From Nageia nagi (lineage: Eukaryota; Pinophyta), in contig JBITNC010000001.1 in assembly GCA_050084985.1 (NCBI GenBank), positions 72,044,001 to 72,108,000 of the forward strand: a DNA stretch of 64,000 nt, read 5' to 3'. Every line of letters begins with the position of its first letter. Position 1 is the stretch's first letter. Shown in pieces: positions 35,257 through 46,899 of this stretch. The notes below the pieces were generated by a model, which saw only the letters and a program-made list of their open reading frames with translations, was not told the DNA's origin and ran no database searches. The translations under genes were made by a program, and so were the position numbers.

Positions 35257-36148
35257 TGTACTACCCAAAAAATAACCCTATTAGCAAATATAAAAAAGCA
35301 CATTACAACCAATAATAATCCTTTTATTGAATTTTGAGTAGACCTCAATAATCAATTTACAATGTAAAATCTCATGTTGATTTGTGATGTATAATAGTGC
35401 CTTGTATAATAAGGGCTCTTTATTATAGTGAAGATAGATATAGGCTCCCTTGGACCTCCTCTAAATGGGTGTATTGATGTATATAAGCCTTTAGTATGTG
35501 TCTCCAAAACCTGTAAGAAAATGTTGGTGATGATATTTGGTTACTTATTAATTCTTTGTCTTTCTTCTACTCAAACTAGCTACCATGCAACTGCAAATCC
35601 TAAACACATACAAATAAGAAACATATCAAACATGTATGCTCACATGGTTAAAAATGCATAAAAGTATAACATAATACAAGTATGAAAGCATAGAAAAGCA
35701 TAATACAATTACTCGCTACAAGTCTAAATGTATTTTAGCAAAGTATTGTTGCATAAAACTTGGATCTTCTTCTCCTTAGTAGAAGGTTTAATTTATATAA
35801 TTTTGGAGTGGCCAAAGTTACTATTTTAAAGGTAAGGAATAGATAAAAAAGCTCATCCAACCTTATCATAGGGTTTATCTACATGGGGAAGGTGTAGGAT
35901 CAAGGATGAGTCATCTAAGATTTGCTAGTTTGTTTCCTTGGATGCCCTAATTTTTCCATTTTTTTTTTTATTTTTGTGTTTGTAGGATCATTATGATTAT
36001 ATATCAGATGCTAGTGATTGGATTGGATATTTGGTAATTGCATTGGGTCATAAATGACTAGAGGGGTTTAACAAACTTTATTATTTTCTTAAATTTTTAT
36101 TCCTTTCTTTCATTTATTGAAAGAAGTGTCATTTTTAGGTGTCTACAA
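35257..36148 (-). repeat. 5' LTR of nested Tat-like element
   Basis: This 892-bp repeat starts 'tgtactacccaaaaaataaccc' and ends 'tttttaggtgtctaca' on the plus strand, so on its own strand it begins TGTAGACACCTAAAAATG. The family A LTRs begin in nearly the same way (TGTAGAT/TGTGGACACCTAAAAATG), hinting that the two families are related. The exact ATATG at 36149-36153 completes the target duplication. Confidence 0.88.
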
Positions 36149-36689
36149 TATGAGTGATTTATTTTAATTTTATTATTTTGGTAAGGTTTTTTACCTATTT
36201 CTAGCTTTAAGGATGAGGATTATGAAGCAAGATAACCTTAAGGATTACCTTCTTTGACATAATAGGGTTTCCACCCATCTGGTAGGTATCTAGGACATTT
36301 ATGTTATGAAGTTTCATCATAATTTGTAAGATAGGGTTAGAAATAGGAAAGTCATATGGACATCTAGGGATAGGGTTTTTACACCTAGGGTTTCCATGAT
36401 TTTTATTGTATATGTAAGTTTTAATCATGAAACTATATTTTCATGGTATAATAGGGGTAGTAGGAATTTTTCCCCAAGTTTTTAAAAAACTTACCATAGA
36501 AGGCTTAGCACAGGTGCTAATGTTAGCATGGGTGTTGAAGTGGTAGAGGGATTTTTGGTGTAGGTATATGTTTTTCCATATCTATTTGGTGTTAATATGT
36601 GCTAAACATAATGTAATATAATTTTTGCATTATAATTTGAATGAAATTGTAATAAATTATAAATGCATATCTTTGTGTATATGGTTGCA

Positions 36690-38370
36690 AAGTCATTAGT
36701 TCTTGATGGAACTTGAGCCCATATCCCATAGCTAGAAGAAATGCATGGTATGGAAGGACAAGCTCATAGATGATGAGGTTGGTGTGCTAATATGTATTGG
36801 TATGAAATACCTCCTTCACACTTCATATGTCCAAGTGGATAAGGACCTTCTCATACCCCTTGGCCAAGTGGCTTACTCAACTAGAGGAGTACCATGAAGG
36901 CAAGAAGGGTGCCTTCCTTAATTGTGCCTTCTAAGGTAAGATGAAGAGATTTAGTCCAATTTGATTTATTATGGTAACATGCATAAATAGAATCATTTAT
37001 CCTAACAAGAATCATTATTTTTTCTTCTTGGCTTGATATGTGTGATTTATGAGATGACTCAACATCATCGGTATACATGGGCTCCTTATATCATAGCCTA
37101 GATTTATCATGACTTGCAAAATTTTGTTATGATACAAAAGAGAGGGAAGAGGATGGCACACTAATTTATGCTTTAGTGTTGGGCCTATGATCATATAGTA
37201 GTGGTTTGATCCAGAGAACATCTTGTACATAATGTAGATCTTGATCATCTCACTTGGTATCGATAGGTTCAAAATAGCATGATCACATAGCTCCAAAAGA
37301 TCATGGAGGCATATCAAAAGGTGATGTATGAGTTAATGGATAGTAAGCAATATTACCATACAATATTTAGCTTTTTATTTGGTTTATTGGTTAAGGGAGA
37401 AAATTGACATATGATTTTGGTTTTACAAGAGATGTTATTTATAAACCTTATGGAGGCTTTCCCTATTAGACAAATAATCTAATGCATGAGTTAGATTGGT
37501 AGATGTCATTATGTTATATTTAGACATGAAATACATTTTTATAGCCTTATAGAATTGAGAGGGTGAGAAGGAAATTTTCCAAGAGGCAAGGTATTCATCT
37601 AGAATACAAGTTTGTTATTATGACTAGGAGGTATAGGGCACATGATCCTAACCTTTTTGAGACACCTCCAAAGTGGGAGAAGGATTGGCATCCTCCCTAG
37701 GACCATGGGTTGGGGATTGATTCAGATGATGAGGGAGCTAATTCATCATATGGGCCTCCTTTTGACCAAGCTTATTTAATATGGTAGGCTAGAACTAGAC
37801 TAGATCCACTCAATTTATGTGGTTTGGAGCACTTGATGGAGGTTGACAAGGGTGAGGTGGACAAGGAAGAGGAGGAGGAAGGGGATGAGATGGAGGAAGA
37901 GAAAGATATGCAAATGGAAGAGCCACTATATGAGGATCAAGGTGGATGGGATTTTACTATTGGGATTCCATTGTGAAAACCCAAGAACAACTTGAGAATG
38001 AACTCCATAAGTATGCTTCTTTGTGTACTTACAAGTTAGTACTTATGCAAAACTAATACGACTAACATGTATAATTTATTTTAATTTTGCAAATAAAATA
38101 AAATTAGACATGGAATATAAGAAGTTAGTAAGATAACAAGATGATGCACTAGCTATCCTAAAGGATGAGACTACTGGCAAGGATGAGAAAGCATTCAAGG
38201 TTAGACTTGTAGTCTTAGAGCATAGTATGGAGATGTTTTGGAAGATGTATGAACATTCACATGATAACAAATTCATAAGGATGATGGGTTAGATTCTAGA
38301 GCATAACAATAAAATCAAGATCTTGATGAATGAGAAGGGACACCTATAGGCTTAGAATGTATCATAATAG
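36690..38370 (+). pseudogene. Antisense coding relic of outer element, family unknown
   Basis: Plus-strand fragments with protein-like composition run from about 36.7 to 38.4 kb: DKLIDDEVGVLICIGMKYLL near 36760, QLEEYHEGKKGAFLNCAF near 36875, EAYQKVMYELMDSKQYYHTI near 37305, RRYRAHDPNLFETPPKWEKD near 37627. These are followed by an acidic Glu/Asp stretch (about 37850-37930) and LEHSMEMFWKMYEHSHDNKF near 38215. The relic is opposite to gag and lies between gag and the 3' LTR, so by position it is an antisense extra ORF like those of Tat elements. I do not recognise a domain. Stops are frequent. Confidence 0.5.
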
Positions 38371-39550
38371 GAGAAAATTGAATAGAATAGGCCTAGCCTG
38401 AGTAGGATGACCTCTAGGTATAAGAGTTTCAAGAGTGCTAGGAGTCACTGTGGTACCACTAACAATGTTAGTATAGGGAAATGATGTGGAATTGGTTAGG
38501 CATATGGTTGTATTTTGAAAAGACAATGTAACACTCTATTTTTTATTAATACAATTGAGATATGTTATTACCTATGCTTAAATATGTTATGAAATGGCTT
38601 TATGATTTGTATTTGAAGATATTACTTTATTTTAAATGCTTAAGTATTTAATACATTGCATGATTAATGTGAATTATATGTTGTTATATATCATTTATGG
38701 ATTGAATAACATGAATGTTGCATTGTTGCATTAATGGAATTGTATATATATATATATATATATTGGAAACTAGCATGGATGATGGCATTTTTTAGAAATT
38801 ATGGGATCTAGTTATGATTTAATTGATCACAAAGATAGGTAGGGACTGAAAAATTATATTTTAGAAACCTAAAACCTAAGTTTGGTTAAGTCTATGGTCA
38901 TGGTAACTTTAAGTTAAAAATGAACCTAAGCATAAATAATGGATTTAAATGCAATTTTTAATGTGAAACTATGTTTATGTTATTAATATGGGTGATGGAA
39001 AATGAGAAAGCTTAGACTATGCGATAAAATGGCCAAGAACTCATTATAATAACTAGTGTGATAAATAGGTAATGGCTATGGATACAACCTCTTTAGCACC
39101 TATTTGATCCTTTAGAAACATTTATACATAAATAAATTATGAGAAGTTGAAAAAATTGTCCGATGGATCTAAACAAAAAGTTGTCAAAAATAATCTAGCT
39201 AAGTTTTTCTTAGCAAATGACACTAACACACAGCAAGGCCTTGGATATGACCCCTAAAATGATATTAATAACCTTAAATAACTATTGTTTTCCTAATATG
39301 TTATAGGAAGGATAGCATACACATTGATCTTAGCATCTGTGTGGAGCTACAAAGGGATATGGGGGATTTGTTCTTGGCATGTAACAATGCCCCCAATGTG
39401 GCTAAGAAGAAGGATTAGGTGATTGCATCTTAGTATAGATGCAAGGTTTTAGTGGAAATTTGATCACAAAGCTAAAACATAGAGACTTATACTACTGCAT
39501 ACATATAAAAAACATATGAATAACAAGAGCAAAAATAACAATGTTTACCT
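38371..39550. other. Outer element, spacer between antisense relic and gag
   Basis: AT-rich, no coding sequence recognised. In particular there are no RT, RNase H or integrase motifs on either strand. It contains a TA microsatellite (38743-38763). Confidence 0.5.
38743..38763. repeat. TA microsatellite
   Basis: An uninterrupted run of about ten TA dinucleotides. Confidence 0.9.
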
Positions 39551-39571
39551 TTTCATCTTATTAGGGGAAGA

Positions 39572-41940
39572 TTACTCATAAAGTTGATTTTCAATGTCTG
39601 ATGACTTAGCTTGGAAAAAATTTAAAAATGGGTTTTTTAAGATGCCCATGCTCTTTTTCTTCTCATGTTGAGGACCTCTTAATTTCTTTGAATTATAATC
39701 TAACTTAGGTTCCAGGGAAGACACCTTCTTTTGATCAATTAGGTCTTGAATCTTATTGAGAAATTTCACATAATACTTTGTTGTATATCCTTGATGTTGA
39801 TGATATTCATATAACTCATATGATTTTTACTCTTTTGGAACTCTTTTTGTAAAGGATGGCTAAGTTTTAGGCTTAGGTGGTGGAACTAACAATTTTCTTC
39901 TTGATCAAACCCCTTGTTACCTCATCAATGTCATCATGGATAGGTGTGAATTTTTATCTAAGAAATTTTTAACATACTATGTAGACTAATTTCCCTTCTT
40001 TGTCCACTTTTTGAACCTCATTTGATGCTACTCTTTGTTGTTGTACTAATTCCACTTTAGCTACTATTTGTACTTCTTAGGACTATTCCTTTTTATACCA
40101 TTGTTGAGGTTGTGAAGGTGACTTATCTTTGTTTTTTTACTTTGATAATTGTTTCCATTTTCATATTTGATGTTGAATCTTTATTTTTCCAATAGTGCAT
40201 GTATAAACTCATCAAGAGGTAGTTTATGATATTCAAAATATTCTTCTACATACTTTGGTTGAAGTGCCTCAAAGAAGGTCATGATTTTCATGTTATCATT
40301 TTCACAAACCTAATTAGCCTTTTTAGTCCAAAATATGATAAATTTCTCAATAGACTAACCTTCTCTTGCTTTAACTTCATCAAATCATTGAATGTAACCT
40401 TTTTGGCAATGTGGATTTGATAATGATCATAAAATATACTCTTCAATTATGCAAAATTTGTAATGCTAGCATGTGGCAATATGCTAAACCATTTTGTAGC
40501 TTCTCATTTTAGAGACAAAAGAAACAACTTTCCATGCAAGTCCTCATCCAAGGTAACTAAAGAGACTTCATCAAAAATATATACATGAAGCTAAAAATTA
40601 TTAATACCATAAAATTTTGTAAACTTCAACTCTTTGCTAGAGAGTAATATGGTAGATCTGATTCTCATACACAAAGGATTGTTATCTTCATTTCTCTAAG
40701 GATATAAACCTTGAGACTTTGCTATTTTTTTGACTTGTTGTAATCCCTCAATTATTTCTTGGGATGTCATTAGCAATGCTTTCTCCAAGTGTGGTGTTGT
40801 TATAACTACTTAAACATCTTCCCTTACATATTCCAATTGTTATTCAGAATGTTGACCTTCTTTTAATGTTGGCAATAATTATCTAGGCTTAAAAACTTCA
40901 AAAGCTCCTATTTTATCATTTCTATCATGGATGATATTTAGTAAAGTTGATGAGACTAACCACTATATATCATCATGAGGCATCAATATCATGTGCTCCC
41001 TATTGCACTTTAGTACTTCTACATATTTGATGTTATTTTCTTCTTGAGTCCATCTAGGAATTTGTTGCATAGCTTGAGAAAGTAATCTATCTACCTCTTC
41101 TTCTTGATATTTTTGCTCATCTATGCAAGTGCAATGGACTATTTTCTTATTTTTAATTTGAAATATTCTTATGATATTTTTTTTAATCATTTTTAAATTT
41201 TTGAAGCAAGCATTTATAATATGATACATCTTCAGGTATACTCATTTTGAAAATGGCAAGTCATCTATTGAATGAAGAAATTTTTATTTGATCCTATTAT
41301 CTTCCTCTGACCAATTTGGGTATGGTGTATCAACTTATTCAATAATTTTATTGATATCTTCATACTTTGTAGGATCTTCTTGGTCACACTCATCTTCAAC
41401 AAAAATATATGTATCTTCATCAAAATCTTGAACTTGTTCATCATGTCTATTCTATTCAACTTGTGTGACTAGATCATTGATATTTTTTGTTGGGATTGGG
41501 TTATCAACCTAAGTTTCTTGATGAAGTAAGTATTGTAATGTTGTAGGTTGAGAAATTTTATCACTAATGTTTTTAATTAAATTGATAATATCTCATTGAT
41601 TTCCTTGATCCACATATGTCATAGGGCCATTGGAGGAATTGCAATTACTACTATCTAAGGGTCAACTTCTATGCTAAGGTTAGCACCTACATTGGTGTGA
41701 GCATCTGTACTAGCATCTAGAAGGATATACCGATGGATATTTGGCATAGGTGTAGACCTATTTGTAAAGAATCATGTCATTAAGAGGCCATAACTTGCAT
41801 TGTTTTACCACTTCTTCATCTTCAAATACATCAAGTACATAAACTTTTTCCTCAACTACCAATCCATTGAAAATCTTGATAAATTTGTGCTTATTTTCCT
41901 TATAACTCATAACCTTCTTGAATACCTCATCATCACTCAA
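39572..41940 (-). pseudogene. Gag polyprotein relic (outer element)
   Basis: Minus-strand order: an N-terminal acidic piece (41940-41758, with EEKVYVLDVFEDEEVVKQCK), then the segment 41229-40963 ending EHMILMPHDDI. The core follows, with LHGKLFLLSLKREATKWFS and DHYQIHIAKKVTFND (about 40545-40390). Then a Ser/Thr-rich part leads to a knuckle-like ELYEYHQHQGYTTKYYVKF plus NKIQDLIDQKKV (about 39822-39735). The knuckle is dead: the positions of both Cys are Tyr. The core and the 'IQDLIDQ' tail match the gag type of the nested element (VQDLIDQEKL), so both are the same broad group. No protease follows. Confidence 0.75.
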
Positions 41941-42369
41941 TTAGGAAATGATCTCTTCTTTAGTTGTAATAGGAGGTTGTTGATTTTGTAGGGTATGATA
42001 TCTAGTATTATCTAAATTAACCCTTTTATTTACTATCTTTGATGAACTATCAAAGCTATCTGTAAAACTATCCTTGTTTGAAGAATTTTTGGTAGCATTT
42101 TTAATTATCTTCCCCTATATGTTAGTAGATGGTTATTTGGTGTGAATTATTTCACTTCATCATTGAACCACCTTAGGTATACTAATTATTCTTCTTTTTG
42201 GAGTTTTCTTGGCTACAAGGTTAGTATTAATGTGTACATTTTCATTGCTAGTAACAAAAAATGCTTTGGGAATATTATGTAAATAAAACCCTTAATAGGT
42301 TTGACATTATGGTAGAATTGTAAATTGAAAAGAAACTTTTATTCTAACCACCCTAATTAAGATAAAGAA
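41941..42369 (-). other. 5' leader of outer element
   Basis: Short sequence between gag and the primer-binding region, without recognised features. Confidence 0.4.
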
Positions 42370-42387
42370 AAAGCCATAGCACCAATA
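42370..42387 (-). other. Probable primer-binding site of outer element
   Basis: Directly inside the 5' LTR the minus strand reads TATTGGTGCTATGGCTTT. The core TTGGYGCTA is of the same kind as the region next to the nested element's 5' LTR. It supports the minus orientation. The tRNA is not assigned. Confidence 0.45.
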
Positions 42388-43179
42388 TGTTGATATGTGT
42401 TTTGGTATCACCTAGGGTTTTGACCTAAATGAACTAAATACACATAAACGTTTAAGAATGATTTATCTAATCTAATTTAATCAAAACATACATGAATAAT
42501 GGAATATAATAATGCAATAATAGAATAATGAAATTACATTAATGTTAAGATGTAAAATGAGCTACATGCACTAAAGAGAAAGGAATCAAGTGAAACATAA
42601 ATACTTGTGTATCCTTAACTATGTCATGGTGAAGGATATAATGGATGAACTTGTCAAAGAGTAGTGACCTTGTTGTGCGAACCCCAAGGCCAATAATAGA
42701 AGGAATACCAATTAAGTGCTAGTCTTCAGAAGCTTAGCATGGGTGTCCATGTTAGTGTAGGTGATAGCATTCTTAAAGAATTAGGCTTTCCATAAGGATC
42801 AATGATAGTATATATGAGGATAAGTCAAACCAAGCATATAATCATGAAAATGGATAACAAATATTCTCTCAAGTGATAACAAGATTCCAATATTAATAGG
42901 CAATGTTTAGAAAAAACCAAGTGAAGGGTATTAGCTATTGAGATGTAATCTTGATATACCTTCTCTAGATTAGATATACTTACATTTATATTAGGCATGA
43001 TATCGCCACTTTACCCCTTGAATATTAGTTCAATACATCCTAGTATACCTAACATGAAATATAAGAACAAAACCTCAAAAAAATGTGACAATAAGAATAA
43101 ATATGACTTTGATTAAATGTGTATGTAAATTTTTCCCTAAGTGGGATCGCATTAAGGGGATCACTTTTAGGTATCAACA
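42388..43179 (-). repeat. 5' LTR of outer gypsy element
   Basis: This 792-bp repeat is homologous to 15385-16186. Plus-strand ends are 'tgttgatatgtgttttgg' and 'ttttaggtatcaaca', giving a perfect 8-bp inverted terminal repeat. TATGT follows (43180-43184). By eye, differences from its partner are mostly transitions plus small indels. Confidence 0.85.
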
Positions 43180-43184
43180 TATGT

Positions 43185-43359
43185 CTAGGGCTTAATAGTT
43201 GATAATTACTTTTGATTTTTGGGGTTTGAGAGAATAGAGGTGAGGTAGATAAAGGAGATAAAAGTTGAGGAGAGGAATTAATGCAACATGTATTCTTAAA
43301 AAAAATTAAACAATACATTCTTATCAAGTTTTAACACCTACAAATTACATCTAGAATAA
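43185..43359 (+). other. Continuation of CACTA copy 2 after gypsy insertion
   Basis: It contains a purine-rich tract, 'gagaatagaggtgaggtagataaaggagataaaagttgaggagagg', similar to tracts at 9933-9985 and 15256-15312. It then leads into PPR relics as in CACTA copy 1. Confidence 0.45.
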
Positions 43360-44560
43360 AATTCTTTAGGGCTTGTTTATTAAAATATATTTTGTACATA
43401 TCTTATAATCATTGCAAACCATAACATTGTGTTTGCATCATGCATCTTATCAAATAATTTTTGGGCCTTATGTATTATTCCATATTTTACATACATATCT
43501 ATCATGGAATTAACTTAATTTAAGTTTTATGGGTATTTTTGTAATGAAGTTAAAAGCTCCATAAAGATAACATGTACAACCAAGAAGGTCAATAATGAAT
43601 GGATAATGATTCATCCTAGGAATAATGCAATAAGAGTACTTAAAAATTTGAAGTACTTTATCATATCAAATAGTTTAATGGAATATTTTCTATAGATATG
43701 AATTGCATATCCTCTAATCATTACATTCCATGAAACTATTATAGAGTTTAATTTTAAACCCAAAGTACATCTACTTAAAAGTATATAAAGCCTTTTTATT
43801 AAAACCATTTTTATTCATAACTTACAATCATTTTAGTTTGTAAAACTATATTTGCATCATGCATATTGTTAAATAATTCTTAGGCCTTGTGTATTCTTCC
43901 ATATTTTGTATAAATTTCTATCAAGGCACTCAAAATCATAACATTAAATGAAAATCCATTGTTAACTACTCTTTGATGAATGTTCATACCTTCTACTAGA
44001 GATCCCATGTTGGCACATGCTATAAAAATATTGATAGAAGCTGTAGAGTATGGTTTACTCTTGATAATTATATTTCCTTGAATGTCTCCATGGCCTTCTC
44101 TAAAAACCCATTTTATTCATATCCCATGATCATTGCATTCCATGATACTAGATTTTATGTATATCATATCATTATTATTTGTAGGTTTGATTTATATCCT
44201 ACAACAAAAATGTTTACTCTTTTTCAACTTTAATCCAACTAAATCTAAGTGTTTTCTTTATTATTCTATATTTTTTTAACTTCATTCCAACTACATCCAA
44301 GTGTTTTCCTAATTCATCTATTTTTTGTCAACTTCAATCCAACTACATCCATGGCATATATTGTAATCATTGAATACCAATATATGGTATCTTTTTACTA
44401 CATTATATCAAATAGTACATAAGCACTATGCATATTCTTAAACTTAACATATGTGTTCATTAAGTAGTTGAAAGTACCATGTTGTATTTTATTATTTTCC
44501 ATGCATATCTACCATGGTGTTTTGGCAATGCATTTTAGAGCTTCCTATAGATGTCTACAT
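43360..44560 (-). pseudogene. PPR (PLS-type) protein relic, block 2
   Basis: On the minus strand, from high to low: a motif with NAMIMGYEQNGF near 44130, then EGMNIHQRVVNNGFSFNVMI (about 44005-43945), EIYTKYGRIHKA and MHDANIVLQTKMIVSYE near 43900-43825, SIIVSWNVMIRGYAIHIY near 43750, and an E-motif-like HYPFIIDLLG and GAFNFITKIPIKLKL near 43600-43525. These are plant PLS-class PPR signatures (organellar RNA editing and processing factors). Stops and frameshifts make it non-functional. The copia element at 44594 separates it from block 3. Confidence 0.8.
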
Positions 44561-44588
44561 GACTATGAAGGTAAAAAATGCATATATA

Positions 44589-44593
44589 ATAAT
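44589..44593. repeat. Left target-site duplication of copia element
   Basis: ATAAT here equals ATAAT at 53781-53785, directly outside the two copia LTRs. Confidence 0.85.
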
Positions 44594-45098
44594 TGAAAGA
44601 ATTGAACTATAACAAGAACAATCCTAATAAATTAAGATATCTTGAAAGCTCACAATACACATCTAACAATCTCACAAATAAGACAATATCACAAAGTAAC
44701 TTAAGATGTATAGTGGTTCCTCTAACTAGGAGTACATCCACTAACTATATCTTTACTTCAATTACAAAAACAACTCTCTTACAATCCTCCTACTCTTTTC
44801 TTCTAACCACTATCCTATAGCATAACCTTACTCCACAATTGGTGTGTGATTACAAAGAGGGAGCCTTCTATTTATAGGCCAAAATACCTCTTTTGATCAT
44901 TCTTTTATCTAATGTAAAAAAGCATGACATGCACATCCTTTTACCCAAGGGGCATGCTCATGACATGGAGTGTAGGATAAATAATATTATCATATTCACT
45001 TAAATACTTAAGGTATCAAATGATACCCTTAAGTATTAGTTAATTTACATAGAATATTTAATACAAACCTTTACAATAATGAATTATACATTCCAACA
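44594..45098 (-). repeat. 3' LTR of copia element
   Basis: Plus-strand limits are 'tgaaagaattgaactataac' and 'atacattccaaca', so on its own strand it starts TGTTGGAATG and ends TTCTTTCA. It matches 53292-53780 closely, including 'cataaccttactccacaattggtgtg' and 'ggcatgctcatgacatggagtgtagga'. Confidence 0.93.
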
Positions 45099-45109
45099 CT
45101 CCTCCTTAA
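45099..45109 (-). other. Polypurine tract of copia element
   Basis: On the minus strand TTAAGGAGGAG abuts the 3' LTR start (TGTTGG), the standard site for plus-strand priming. Confidence 0.85.
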
Positions 45110-45574
45110 TGCAATATTGGGATAGAGCAAGTAAGAGAGAAGAAGAAGATAAAGTAAGAGAGTTTTCCTCCAAATAGATACAATAGAGATGAGAACTTTT
45201 TACATATTTGTGAAGTAAGAAAGATCTATTTTGAGACTCACTAATTTGCTAAATACAATCATTAACCACAATGAATTTCAATGTACATGAAGTAGTCATC
45301 CAACTGAAAGTTATGAAGAGTCTCCAAGAGCCTGCATACTTGAGGTAAGTAACCTGCAATATCAAAGGAACCTACAAGTCATAAACAACTCAAATAACAA
45401 GATCAGTTAGATGCATCATATTCATATAAACAAGGATAGATGAATCACACAAATTTCATCATGAACTAATTAATGGTGCACTATAAGTCATCACAAATAT
45501 GCCATGCTAAAAAATTATAGTCACATATTGTATATAAAACATGTGTTGATTATCATTATAAAATAGAGCATGCA

Positions 45575-45930
45575 CATATGATTTCCTCACATATGGATAA
45601 CTAAACAATGCTAAAGTACACATAAGAGTTCCTCACATATGGATAACTAAATAGTGCTAGATTGACCAAAAAATAGAGTATACACATACAAGTTCCTCGC
45701 ATATGGATAACTAAATAGTACCAAAAGACACATAAGAGTTTCTCACATATGGATAATTGAAAAATGTAATATTGACCAAAAAATAGAGTATGTACATATG
45801 AGTTCCTCACATATGGATAACTGAATAGTGCCAAAAGACACATAAGAGTTCCTCACATATGGATAACTAAATAGTGCAAAATTGGTCAATTTGTACAACA
45901 AGTTCCTCATGTAGAGAAAACTTACCATGA
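45575..45930. repeat. Tandem repeats in copia 3' UTR
   Basis: The phrase 'gttcctcacatatggataactaaatagtgc' occurs six times in near-identical form (near 45586, 45627, 45690, 45736, 45801 and 45847) plus a decayed copy at 45900. Two spacers alternate: one with 'aaaagacacataaga' and one with 'ttgaccaaaaaatagagtatacacataya'. This makes a composite unit of about 110 bp. Open frames across it merely translate the repeat. Confidence 0.85.
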
Positions 45931-46029
45931 AGGTGTATAATAAAATCAACACTATAAAGCACAAAATCCTCCTAGGGGTGAAGTTGTCATCACAAATATG
46001 AATTCAACATAAGAATTCAAACTTCACCA

Positions 46030-46760
46030 ACCCTATAGCATCTCTTAGCTTACAAAACTAAACTTATAGGAGGGGTTTCATGAACAAATCAATAGAGTTC
46101 AAGGTGGATGGACAATACTTCAAGTGTATGATGCCATCAAGAACCTTCTCCTTGATAAAATAGGCATGGATTTCCACATGTTTTGTTCTTTGATGGAACA
46201 TTGGATTTTTAGCCAAAGAAATAGCTAACTAATTATCTGAAGAGATCAAATATGAGCCACCTTACTCATATCCAATTTCTTTTATAATATGCCTTATCCA
46301 AATAGCTTCTTGGGTTGTAATATACATGGCATGATATTTAAATTCTATGGTGGAAAGAGAAATAGTAGGTTGATTCTTGGAAGCCTAAGAGATAGCATCT
46401 GAACCAATGCTAAACACATACATAGAGGTTGACTTCCTATCATCTTTATCTCCCCCATAGTCAAAATCAAAGAATCCAAAGAGAACAAATGAGGGCAACT
46501 TGGAATACTTGAGATCAAGATACTTAGTCCCTATAACATACCTCAAGATTTGCTTAATAGTAGTGAGGTGCTCAATATATGATTTTTGCATGAATTGTGC
46601 CATCAAATTCATTGCAAAGGCAATGTATAGCTTGGATATAGTCAAATATAAAATACTACTAATTAATTGCCTATAAGTTGTAGCATTAGCTAACTGAGAG
46701 TTGGAGCTTAGAGAAATAGTGATAGAGATTGGGATTACAACATATCTACACTTCTCCATT
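46030..46760 (-). pseudogene. Copia RNase H relic
   Basis: The minus strand starts with MEKCRYVVIPISI at the RT/RNase H boundary and continues YRQLISSILYLTISKLYIAF and HLTTIKQILRYVIGTKYLDL. FFDFDYGGDKDDRKSTSMYV matches the conserved 'D.D.AGD..DR.ST.GY' region. After stops it continues through NQPTISLSTIEFKYHAM, with the catalytic Glu of the usual 'STAEAEY' present as Glu, to KHVEIHAYFIKEKV near 46130. The part up to 46385 is still open, the rest broken. Confidence 0.9.
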
Positions 46761-46899
46761 CTAAACTTTCATAAGATGTCTAATATATACATAGATTGAT
46801 TGAGGTAAGCACAATCCTTGTATTAATACACTTACATTCCAAGATAGTAGTGCAAAAGATCAAGATCAATCATTTCAAATGTTGCATTAAGTTTGGATA

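Larger units (their letters stand above)
17791..36148 (-). mobile_element. Nested Tat-like gypsy element with gag, pol and antisense PMD ORF
   Basis: This element of about 18.4 kb lies inside the outer gypsy element, bounded by LTRs 17791-18667 and 35257-36148 and an exact ATATG duplication. On the minus strand, gag (about 33.2-31.1 kb), protease (30.5), RT (29.6-28.9), RNase H (28.2-27.85) and integrase (27.5-26.4) follow the gypsy order. About 8 kb lies between integrase and the 3' LTR. On the plus strand there, at 20.29-22.2 kb, is a PMD-like ORF. The combination of great length, no chromodomain seen and an antisense ORF after pol is typical of the Tat/Ogre lineage. All frames are broken, so the copy is dead. 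Confidence 0.85.
15385..43179 (-). mobile_element. Outer gypsy-type LTR element lacking pol (minus-oriented)
   Basis: Two homologous LTRs (15385-16186 and 42388-43179) with inverted ends TGTTGATA...TATCAACA bound this element, flanked by CATGT/TATGT. After removal of the nested element (17791-36148 plus one target copy) the internal part is about 7.8 kb. Orientation is minus: gag reads on the minus strand at 41.9-39.6 kb, a primer-binding-like string sits inside the right LTR, and a short purine-rich string lies inside the left LTR. Between gag and the 3' LTR there is an antisense (plus-strand) coding relic, but no protease, RT, RNase H or integrase. It was therefore probably a non-autonomous relative of Tat-type elements, depending on another element's enzymes, unless pol was lost by deletion. 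Confidence 0.75.

Noticed and set aside
35061-35348. 95-codon minus-strand frame across the LTR/leader junction
   Set aside because: It spans the LTR end and primer-binding region of the nested element; hydrophobic composition comes from AT-rich leader sequence.
45601-45964. Two overlapping frames encoding a repeated peptide (ALFSYPYVRNSYV)
   Set aside because: They translate the tandem repeat in the copia 3' UTR. The repeat explains the open frame and there is no independent sign of a protein.
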